Shown here piece by piece: positions 1-5,839 of a stretch of DNA of 48,678 bases. Origin of the DNA: JBJELF01 sp051879015 (GTDB lineage: Bacteria; Bacillota; Clostridia; Lachnospirales; Lachnospiraceae); the NCBI GenBank assembly GCA_051879015.1, contig JBJELF010000086.1, positions 1 through 48,678 on the forward strand. The letters run 5' to 3'. A program made the position numbers and the translations under genes. Below the pieces are notes generated by a model. That model ran no database searches. It was given only the letters and a program-made list of their open reading frames with translations, and was not told the origin of the DNA. Every line of letters begins with the position of its first letter. Within the stretch, counting starts at the first letter, position 1.

Positions 1-1
1 T

Positions 2-217
2 GCACAAAGACGTTTTTTAGAGTTGACAGAAAAGAAAATCAAATGTAATATAGAAGAGATTGAAACCGAAATCATAGAAAGAGACTATCGAGATATGCAT
101 CGCGAGGTGGCTCCTCTAAAGCAGGCAGAGGATGCAGTTTTGGTGGATTCTTCGGATATGAGTTTGGAGGAAGTGGTAAGTACGATCATTTCCCTTATCA
201 ATAAAGCGAGAGGTTAA
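2..217 (+). CDS. cmk: Cytidylate kinase, C-terminal fragment
   Basis: This is the 3' end of a gene that begins before the window. The frame is open from base 2, and the last 71 residues are present. They contain the lid and C-terminal signature of bacterial CMP kinase: an RD-x2-DxxREVAPLKQAEDAV stretch followed by a VDSSDMSLEEVV helix start. CMP kinase transfers phosphate from ATP to CMP or dCMP in the cytosol for nucleotide recycling. An internal TTG at 23 could be read as a start, but the upstream residues (AQRRFLEL) also fit the family, so this is a truncation by the window edge. Only four bases separate its stop from ispH. The order cmk-ispH-rpsA is common in Clostridia. Confidence 0.93.
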   Translation, partial: AQRRFLELTEKKIKCNIEEIETEIIERDYRDMHREVAPLKQAEDAVLVDSSDMSLEEVVSTIISLINKARG

Positions 218-221
218 TCAG

Positions 222-1073
222 ATGGAAGTCATTACTGCGAAGACCGCAGGATTCTGTTTTGGTGTCAAACGTGCGGTAGAAAAGGTATATGAGCAGGCAG
301 AGCTTGCGAAGGAGCAAAAGGTTTATACGTTTGGTCCCATTATTCATAACGAAGAGGTAGTCAAGGATTTAGAGAAAAAGGGAGTAACTGTCATTCATTC
401 GGAGGAAGAGTTGAAGGCGCTGACAGAGGGAATTGTAATTATCCGTTCCCACGGAGTGCCAAAGTATATTTACGATATGCTGAACAAAGAAAATATCACT
501 TTAGTGGATGCGACATGTCCTTTTGTCAAGAAAATTCACAATATCGCAAAGATGCAAAGTGAAGCAGGCAAACAGATTATCATTGTTGGAAGTGAACAGC
601 ATCCAGAGGTACAAGGAATTGTAGGATGGTGCAGCACACCTGCAATTACCATTCAATCCGCCGAGCAGGCTGAGAAAATTGAAGTTTCATCAGAAATTCC
701 GATTTGTGTAGTGGCACAGACGACATTTAATTACAAGAAATTTCAAGATATTGTTGCAATTCTTGAAAAAAAGGGGTACAATGTAAATGTTGTGAATACT
801 ATCTGCAATGCCACGCAGGAGCGCCAGCGAGAAGCAGAGCTGGTGGCAAGGGATGTAGATGTTATGTTTGTCATCGGAGGAAAGCATAGTTCTAATACAC
901 AAAAGTTGTATGAAATATGCAAAAAAGAATGTGAGTACACTTACTATATACAAACTTTGGAAGATCTCCACGCTGAATGGCTCAAATCCACAAAGAAAGT
1001 AGGTATCACAGCGGGGGCATCAACCCCAAATAAAATCATAGAGGAGGTTCAAACACATGCCAGAAAGTTTTGA
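222..1073 (+). CDS. ispH: 4-hydroxy-3-methylbut-2-enyl diphosphate reductase (IspH/LytB)
   Basis: IspH catalyses the last step of the non-mevalonate (MEP) isoprenoid pathway, reducing HMBPP to IPP and DMAPP with a [4Fe-4S] cluster. The 283-residue length is normal for the family. The three cluster cysteines are visible at about C12 (GFCFGVKRAV), C99 (DATCPFVKK) and C195 (NTICNATQERQ). Substrate-binding histidines are at H42, H77 (SHG) and H127 (EQHPEVQG), the last with the acidic E129, and the SSNTQKLYEI stretch is also conserved. The ATG at 222 follows the cmk stop directly. The 3' end overlaps the rpsA start by 17 bases in another frame, so the two are translationally linked. In some Clostridia IspH and S1 are one fused protein; here they are separate. 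Confidence 0.97.
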   Translation: MEVITAKTAGFCFGVKRAVEKVYEQAELAKEQKVYTFGPIIHNEEVVKDLEKKGVTVIHSEEELKALTEGIVIIRSHGVPKYIYDMLNKENITLVDATCPFVKKIHNIAKMQSEAGKQIIIVGSEQHPEVQGIVGWCSTPAITIQSAEQAEKIEVSSEIPICVVAQTTFNYKKFQDIVAILEKKGYNVNVVNTICNATQERQREAELVARDVDVMFVIGGKHSSNTQKLYEICKKECEYTYYIQTLEDLHAEWLKSTKKVGITAGASTPNKIIEEVQTHARKF

Positions 1074-2124
1074 ACAGTTATTGGAAGGATCATTGAAGAC
1101 TATCAGAACGGGGGAGGTAGTCAAAGGCACCGTTATTGATGTGAAGGAAGACGAAATTGTCTTGAACATTGGTTACAAGGCTGACGGTATTATCACAAAA
1201 GCAGAATATTCAAATGTACCTAGCGTTGATTTAACAGAAGAAGTTAAAGTCGGCGATGAATTAGAGGTAAAAATCTTAAAGGTAAACGATGGAGAGGGAC
1301 AGGTTCAGTTGTCTTACAAGCGTTTACAGGCAGAAAGAGGTAGTAAAGTGTTAGAAGAGGCATTTAACAACAAAGAAGTGTTAACAGCAACTGTTGCACA
1401 GGTAGTTCAGGGTGGTTTAAGCGTTGTAGTGGATAACACCAGAGTATTTATTCCAGCTAGTTTGGTATCTGATTCTTATGAAAAGAATTTGGAAAAGTAT
1501 GCTGGTCAGGAGATTGAATTTGTTATCACTGAGTTCAATCCAAAGAAGCGCAGAATCATCGGTGACCGCAAGCAAGTTATCATCGCTAAGAAGCAGAAAG
1601 AGCAGGAAGAACTTTTCGCTAGACTTGAGGCTGGTCAGAGAGTAGAAGGTACAGTTAAGAATGTAACTGATTTTGGTGCATTTGTAGACTTAGGCGGAGC
1701 AGACGGTCTGTTACACATTTCCGAGATGTCCTGGGGTAGAGTAGATAATCCTAAAAAAGTTTTGAAGACTGGTGATAAGATTACTGTACTTGTAAAAGAA
1801 ATTTCTGGCAAGAAGATTGCTTTGAGCTTGAAGTTCCCAGAGACAAATCCATGGGCAAATGCAGCTGAGAAGTATGGCGTTGGCAACATCGTATCCGGCA
1901 AGGTTGCAAGAATGACTGACTTCGGTGCATTTGTAGAGTTGGAAACAGGTGTAGATGCATTGTTGCATGTATCCCAGATTGCAAGAGAGCATATTGAAAA
2001 ACCAGCAGATGTTTTGTCAGTAGGTCAGGAAATTACCGCAAAGGTTGTTGACTTCAATGCTGAGTCTAAGAAGATTAGCTTGAGCATTAAAGCTCTTTTG
2101 AATGATCTTCCAAAGGAAAACTAA
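1057..2124 (+). CDS. rpsA: 30S ribosomal protein S1-like protein, four S1 domains
   Basis: This 355-residue protein has four OB-fold S1 RNA-binding repeats, at about residues 17-90, 105-175, 190-262 and 275-345. Repeats 3 and 4 carry the classic VTDFGAFVDLGG / MTDFGAFVELETG and GLLHISEMSW / ALLHVSQIA signatures. Firmicutes S1 (the YpfD type) has four repeats instead of the six in E. coli, so the size fits. It binds mRNA and may help it load on the 30S subunit. The ATG at 1057 is preceded by a strong GAGGAGG at 1041-1047 that lies inside the end of ispH. A hairpin at 2199-2233 is the nearest candidate terminator. Confidence 0.93.
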   Translation: MPESFEQLLEGSLKTIRTGEVVKGTVIDVKEDEIVLNIGYKADGIITKAEYSNVPSVDLTEEVKVGDELEVKILKVNDGEGQVQLSYKRLQAERGSKVLEEAFNNKEVLTATVAQVVQGGLSVVVDNTRVFIPASLVSDSYEKNLEKYAGQEIEFVITEFNPKKRRIIGDRKQVIIAKKQKEQEELFARLEAGQRVEGTVKNVTDFGAFVDLGGADGLLHISEMSWGRVDNPKKVLKTGDKITVLVKEISGKKIALSLKFPETNPWANAAEKYGVGNIVSGKVARMTDFGAFVELETGVDALLHVSQIAREHIEKPADVLSVGQEITAKVVDFNAESKKISLSIKALLNDLPKEN

Positions 2125-2198
2125 TTAGAAGAGATCAGCAGTTGATCGAACTAATAAGAAGTGGTTTGAAATAATTAGCCCAAAAATATTAAGTTGAT

Positions 2199-2233
2199 GG
2201 CGGGTATGGGTGGAGGTATCTGTATCCGCCTTT
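2199..2233 (+). terminator. Candidate terminator hairpin downstream of rpsA
   Basis: The arm GGCGGGTAT at 2199-2207 can pair with GTATCCGCC at 2222-2230 with two G-U pairs. It is followed by a short TTTAT tract. The T-run is weak, so this may be an inefficient terminator or the 5' part of the folded region that follows. Confidence 0.45.
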
Positions 2234-2244
2234 ATGCAAATTAC

Positions 2245-2390
2245 TGTGAAAGTCCTCCTGTTGAGCAGCTATGTATGAGCCATACTTGCATGAACGAATA
2301 CGGGCAGCATTGTGGGAGTGCGTCAACACGGAGCAATCGACTTTCATGCTTGGTGATGCCTTTCTTGCGAGGCATGTCTGTTTATAGACA
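2245..2390 (+). ncRNA. Candidate structured RNA between rpsA and tRNA-Trp
   Basis: Long-range pairing is visible by eye. TGAAAGTC at 2247-2254 pairs with GACTTTCA at 2339-2346. Directly inside, CTCCTGTTGA at 2255-2264 pairs with TCAACACGGAG at 2323-2333 with one bulged base. The closed interior of about 58 nt holds a smaller TATG/CATA hairpin. Two short hairpins follow: ATGCCT/AGGCAT at 2356-2375 and GTCT/AGAC at 2376-2389. An 83-codon reading frame over this stretch (2194-2445) has no ribosome binding site and an implausible composition. I could not match the stretch to a known riboswitch or 6S RNA consensus, and I see no clear dedicated promoter. It may also be the 3' UTR of rpsA. Confidence 0.35.
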
Positions 2391-2441
2391 AAAAGTAGTT
2401 GTTGTAATTGTTAGAAAAATTAAAAAAATTCAAAAAAAAGG

Positions 2442-2470
2442 TTGACATTTACCTGAGTATGTGGTACTAT
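2442..2470 (+). promoter_or_regulatory. Sigma-A promoter of tRNA-Trp
   Basis: A perfect -35 box TTGACA (2442-2447) and a -10 box TACTAT (2465-2470) are 17 bases apart. The predicted start lies near 2477, about 12 bases before the mature tRNA. Confidence 0.88.
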
Positions 2471-2488
2471 ATGAAAGTCGAGTGACGA

Positions 2489-2559
2489 AGGGGTATAGTT
2501 CAAGGGTAGAGCGGCGGTCTCCAAAACCGTTGATGAGGGTTCGAATCCTTCTACCCCTG
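2489..2559 (+). tRNA. tRNA-Trp, anticodon CCA
   Basis: A full cloverleaf can be drawn. The acceptor stem is AGGGGTA (2489-2495) with TACCCCT (2552-2558), and the discriminator base is G at 2559. The D stem is GTTC/GAGC (2498-2501, 2509-2512). The anticodon stem is GCGGT/ACCGT (2514-2518, 2526-2530) around a loop CTCCAAA with anticodon CCA. The T arm is closed around TTCGAAT at 2540-2546. The CCA tail is not encoded: the bases after G2559 are TAA. The gene is a single unit with its own promoter and terminator. Confidence 0.96.
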
Positions 2560-2566
2560 TAAGAAA

Positions 2567-2603
2567 GGGCGAATGTGAAAATTTCATTTGCTCTTTTTTT
2601 TTT
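2567..2603 (+). terminator. Intrinsic terminator of tRNA-Trp
   Basis: GGGCGAATGTGAAA pairs with TTTCATTTGCTC (one bulge, G-U pairs allowed) and is followed by a run of about ten T residues starting near 2594. Confidence 0.85.
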
Positions 2604-2661
2604 CTATAAATACAACAATGAATTTAGTAAAGTTTATTAAATGAAATAGTTGGAGGTACTT

Positions 2662-3036
2662 ATGGAATTAACAATGTCAGAGCGCGATATCATGAAATGC
2701 TTATGGATGACCAATAAGCCAATGTCCGTACAGGAATTGTATGAAATGTTAAGTGACAAGTTCGGCAGAGCATGGACCTACAAGACAGTAGCATCTTTTT
2801 TGTTGGTAATGCGCAAGAAAGAATATGTGAAATTTGAGAAAGTAAAAAGACAGTATTTGTATTCTCCATTGATTACAGAAAAAGAATATCAGGAAAATCG
2901 CATTCGTTATATGAGAGATTACTGGTTTAACGGTTCTGTATATGATATGTTAGTATCTTGTGCAGATGAAGACATTGTGGATGAGGAGTCTATGAAGAGG
3001 TTTAAAGCGTTTCTTAATGCGGAAGAAAACAACTAA
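2662..3036 (+). CDS. BlaI/MecI/CopY-family transcriptional repressor
   Basis: This 124-residue protein has the layout of the Penicillinase_R family. An N-terminal winged helix-turn-helix (about residues 1-80) contains the typical SERDIMKCLW, MSVQELYEML and AWTYKTVASFL segments and the wing KxxYVKFEKVKRQYLYSPLI. A shorter C-terminal dimerisation region follows. Members bind palindromic operators as dimers and are usually released by cleavage by a BlaR1/MecR1 membrane protease. No such protease and no beta-lactamase lie next to it, so it is an orphan with unknown targets. The ATG at 2662 is chosen over the TTG at 2650 because GGAGG at 2652-2656 overlaps the TTG and sits five bases from the ATG. 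It is followed at once by a terminator. Confidence 0.85.
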   Translation: MELTMSERDIMKCLWMTNKPMSVQELYEMLSDKFGRAWTYKTVASFLLVMRKKEYVKFEKVKRQYLYSPLITEKEYQENRIRYMRDYWFNGSVYDMLVSCADEDIVDEESMKRFKAFLNAEENN

Positions 3037-3093
3037 AAATTAGTCCCTTAAAAGTGAGAGAGTTTAGGTAAAAATGTAGTAAAATACGATGAG

Positions 3094-3123
3094 AGGGTGT
3101 CTTTAGATACCCTTTCTTTTTTT
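3094..3123 (+). terminator. Intrinsic terminator after the BlaI-type gene
   Basis: AGGGTGTC (3094-3101), loop TTTA, then GATACCCT (3106-3113) with one G-U pair, followed by a T-rich run to 3123. Confidence 0.88.
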
Positions 3124-3385
3124 GCCAGGCTTGAAGCTTTCTTTTATCTATGCCAGTGCTACGCCTGTGAGGCATATCCGTTTATTGAGAAAATTTACTT
3201 AAACAAGGATAGCATAAAAAAAGTCAATAAAAATGATTAAATTATATCTATTTACGAAATGAATAATTTGTGGTAAGATAAGGGCAATAAAAAATAGCAA
3301 AAAAATTGATAAATTCTATTGAACTCGAAAAGTGAGATTTCATTTTGCAGAGCATATCAGTTTATTAAGAAAGGATTGTTGGATT
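3124..3385 (+). promoter_or_regulatory. Upstream region and candidate promoter of leuA
   Basis: This stretch has no gene. A candidate promoter has -35 TTTACG (3251-3256) and -10 TAAGAT (3274-3279) spaced 17 bases apart. That would give a leader of about 100 nt before the leuA ATG at 3386. Two copies of a motif resembling GAGGCATRTCYGTTTATTRAGAAA lie at about 3168-3193 and 3349-3371; the second merges into the leuA ribosome binding site. A short hairpin (TATGCC at 3149-3154 with GGCATA at 3171-3176) sits upstream of the first copy. No T-box or leucine-rich leader peptide was recognised. Confidence 0.45.
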
Positions 3386-5374
3386 ATGAAAGCAGTAGAA
3401 AAATATGAAAGACAGTATTTTATGCCTCCTACAGTGAGTTATGATTGGGTAAAAAAAGATTATATTGATAAGGCACCTTGCTGGTGCAGTGTGGATTTGA
3501 GAGATGGCAATCAGGCTTTGATTGAGCCAATGAGTTTGGATGAAAAGATAGAGTTTTTTAAGTTATTGGTGCAGGTCGGATTTAAGGAGATTGAGGTAGG
3601 ATTTCCAGCAGCATCAGAGACAGAGTATCAGTTTTGTCGAGCATTGATTGAGCAGAATCTGATTCCAGATGATGTAACAATTCAGGTATTGACTCAGGCA
3701 AGAGAACATATCATTCGCCGCACTTTTGAGGCAGTTAAGGGCGCACCTCATGCAGTGGTGCATGTGTATAATTCTACTTCCGTGGCACAGCGCGAGCAAG
3801 TTTTTAAAAAATCTAAAGAGGAAATCAAAAAAATTGCTGTCAATGGTGCTATGCTGTTAAAGCAGCTGGCGGAGGAAACCAATGGAGATTTTACGTTTGA
3901 GTACAGTCCTGAAAGTTTCACAGGCACTGAGATGGACTATGCGTTGGAAGTCTGCAATGCCGTTTTGGATGTATGGCAGCCAACCCCAGATCATAAAGCA
4001 ATTATTAATTTGCCAGCGACAGTAGAGAATGCAATGCCTCATGTGTTTGCATGTCAGATTGAGTATATGCACAAAAATATGAAATATCGCGACAGTGTAG
4101 TTTTGTCAATTCATCCGCATAATGACCGCGGCTGTGGGGTATGTGATGCGGAGATGGGTGTATTAGCGGGTGCAGACCGCATTGAAGGTACATTGTTTGG
4201 AAATGGAGAACGCACGGGAAATGTAGATATTGTGACCATTGCTATGAATATGTTTTCTCATGGTGTGGATCCTCAATTGGATTTCTCCAATATACAGGAA
4301 ATTGCGGAAGTCTATGAGAGAGTAACCCGCATGACTATTCCGGATCGTCAGCCCTATGTAGGAAAATTAGTGTTTACTGCTTTCTCTGGTTCACATCAGG
4401 ATGCCATTGCCAAGGGATTAGCTTGGAAAGAAGAAAGAAAAAGTGATAAATGGAATGTGCCATATTTGCCAATTGACCCGAAAGATGTGGGGCGTACTTA
4501 TGAGTCTGATGTCATTCGTATTAACAGTCAGTCTGGAAAAGGCGGCGTAAGCTATATTTTGAAAAATAATTATGGATTCAGTCTGCCACAGGCTATGCGT
4601 GAGGAAGTAGGCTATACTGTCAAGGACGTATCAGATAAATCTCATAAAGAATTGACGCCAGATTTGGTTTACCAAATTTTTGAAAATAATTATATTGATG
4701 CCCAGTCAAAATTCCAGATTCCAGAGTGCCATTTTAAGCAGGAGGACGGTATTTGGGCTGATGTCAGCATTGCGCATAATGGTCAGATTTATCATGTCAG
4801 TGGAAATGGAAATGGTCGTTTGGATGCAGTCAGCAATGCATTAAAGAGTTATTTCAATATCAGCTATGAGTTGAGTTTTTATGAAGAACATTCTTTGACA
4901 AAAGGAAGTTCTTCCAAGGCAGTGGCTTATGTGGGTGTTATCTGTAATGGTGTACGTTGTTGGGGAGTTGGAATTGATAATGATATCATTCGTGCATCTA
5001 TTCAAGCTTTGGTGGTGGCCGTCAACAAAGTGGAGAGCGTACAGAATTCCAGTGAGTTAAAGGATAAGCGTATGTTGGATATTAAAAATTACATCAATAC
5101 CAACTATTTAACGGTTACACTGGATGATTTGTCAGAAAAGTTCTTTTTGTCGAAGCCATATTTATCTAAATATATTAAGGATAAATCTGGTATGACCTTT
5201 GGCGATATGGTAAAGAGTGTGCGGATGAAGAAAGCGAAGACTTTGTTGAAGACGAGTACTATGACAGTAGAGAATGTGGCTGCCATGGTGGGTTATCAGA
5301 ATGTGGAGCATTTTAACCGTATTTTTAAGAAAACTTATAATATGACGCCAGTGCAGTTTAGAAATCAGAAATAA
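3386..5374 (+). CDS. leuA: 2-isopropylmalate synthase fused to a C-terminal AraC-type HTH domain
   Basis: The first 560 or so residues are a 2-isopropylmalate synthase of the yeast/actinobacterial class. This enzyme condenses acetyl-CoA with 2-oxoisovalerate in the first step of leucine synthesis. The catalytic TIM barrel shows DLRDGNQAL (37-45) and the metal-binding HPHNDRG near 243. A LeuA regulatory domain follows at about 440-560. Residues from about 564 to 662 are unrelated to the enzyme. They form a full AraC/XylS double HTH: LDIKNYINTNYLTVTLDDLS, FFLSKPYLSKYIKDKSG, then VAAMVGYQNVEHFNRIFKKT and MTPVQFR. Normal members end near residue 560, so this is a genuine in-frame extension. The ATG at 3386 follows AAGGA at 3371-3375; an upstream in-frame codon at 3332 gives a longer but unsupported start. 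A strong terminator follows. The protein may be an enzyme that also binds DNA in response to leucine, which is inference. Confidence 0.92.
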   Translation: MKAVEKYERQYFMPPTVSYDWVKKDYIDKAPCWCSVDLRDGNQALIEPMSLDEKIEFFKLLVQVGFKEIEVGFPAASETEYQFCRALIEQNLIPDDVTIQVLTQAREHIIRRTFEAVKGAPHAVVHVYNSTSVAQREQVFKKSKEEIKKIAVNGAMLLKQLAEETNGDFTFEYSPESFTGTEMDYALEVCNAVLDVWQPTPDHKAIINLPATVENAMPHVFACQIEYMHKNMKYRDSVVLSIHPHNDRGCGVCDAEMGVLAGADRIEGTLFGNGERTGNVDIVTIAMNMFSHGVDPQLDFSNIQEIAEVYERVTRMTIPDRQPYVGKLVFTAFSGSHQDAIAKGLAWKEERKSDKWNVPYLPIDPKDVGRTYESDVIRINSQSGKGGVSYILKNNYGFSLPQAMREEVGYTVKDVSDKSHKELTPDLVYQIFENNYIDAQSKFQIPECHFKQEDGIWADVSIAHNGQIYHVSGNGNGRLDAVSNALKSYFNISYELSFYEEHSLTKGSSSKAVAYVGVICNGVRCWGVGIDNDIIRASIQALVVAVNKVESVQNSSELKDKRMLDIKNYINTNYLTVTLDDLSEKFFLSKPYLSKYIKDKSGMTFGDMVKSVRMKKAKTLLKTSTMTVENVAAMVGYQNVEHFNRIFKKTYNMTPVQFRNQK

Positions 5375-5420
5375 TAGAGTACTCAGAATCAAGCGATGAT
5401 GCATAAGAAAAAATAAGGAG

Positions 5421-5470
5421 AGAAGCGTGTTTGAATTTCTTTAGCAGAGATTTTAAGGCGCTTCTTTTTC
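5421..5470 (+). terminator. Terminator of leuA
   Basis: A long hairpin runs from AGAAGCG (5421-5427) to CGCTTCT (5459-5465), with a nested TTGAATTTC/GAGATTTTAA pairing, and ends in a short T-rich run. Confidence 0.75.
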
Positions 5471-5559
5471 TGTGCAGGATGTATGAAAAAATAGTTATTT
5501 CTTTTCTAAATATACTGAAAATATCTTGCAAATTTTCTTAAATTTCTATAAACTATACA

Positions 5560-5589
5560 ATGACAGGAAATAAAATAGAATGTTATAAT
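5560..5589 (+). promoter_or_regulatory. Candidate promoter of purL
   Basis: A -10 box TATAAT (5584-5589) is preceded at 18 bases by ATGACA (5560-5565). The reading frame that begins with ATG at 5588 starts inside this -10 box, which argues against its being a gene. Confidence 0.6.
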
Positions 5590-5595
5590 GACATT

Positions 5596-5829
5596 AATAA
5601 TTGAATATATTCGGTTCCATAGAGTAGTCTTTCTATGGGTAAAATATTCAAAGCACTACGTTCGTACTCAGAACGGGGAGTTTGACTTAGTATCCTTACA
5701 TCTATCAACAGAACCCTATCTGCTTGTTGATGGAGATAAGTCAGAATATCAATCATGTCATCGTTTTGTTAAGCGGCGGCAGCCAAATGAACTAATTATC
5801 CTAGTTACCTAAACAAAAAATGCGTAAGC
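5596..5829 (+). promoter_or_regulatory. Folded 5' leader of purL, candidate cis-regulatory RNA
   Basis: About 240 nt lie between the predicted transcription start and purL. Several hairpins can be seen: TTGAATAT (5601-5608) with ATATTCAA (5644-5651), enclosing CCATAGA (5617-5623) with TCTATGG (5632-5638); CGTTC/GAACG (5659-5663, 5671-5675); and GACTTA (5684-5689) with TAAGTC (5737-5742), enclosing ATCAACA (5704-5710) with TGTTGAT (5725-5731). A weaker AACTA/TAGTT pair lies at 5790-5806. The sequence does not fit the purine, PRPP/ykkC or ZTP riboswitch consensus as I know them. A reading frame of 74 codons crosses it (5588-5812) but has no ribosome binding site. Confidence 0.45.
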
Positions 5830-5839
5830 GGAGGTTATT

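Noticed and set aside
2194..2445. 83-codon plus-strand reading frame after rpsA
   Set aside because: No ribosome binding site, odd composition, and it runs through paired arms of hairpins and into the tRNA promoter.
3332..3385. Longer N-terminus for the LeuA-AraC protein
   Set aside because: The extra residues do not resemble the family and no ribosome binding site precedes the codon at 3332, while AAGGA precedes the ATG at 3386.
5588..5812. 74-codon reading frame upstream of purL
   Set aside because: Its ATG lies inside the -10 box of the purL promoter, it has no ribosome binding site, and the region is better explained as a folded leader.
5596..5829. Purine, PRPP/ykkC or ZTP riboswitch in the purL leader
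   Set aside because: The conserved bases of those classes, as I know them, are not present, so it is left as an unclassified structured leader.
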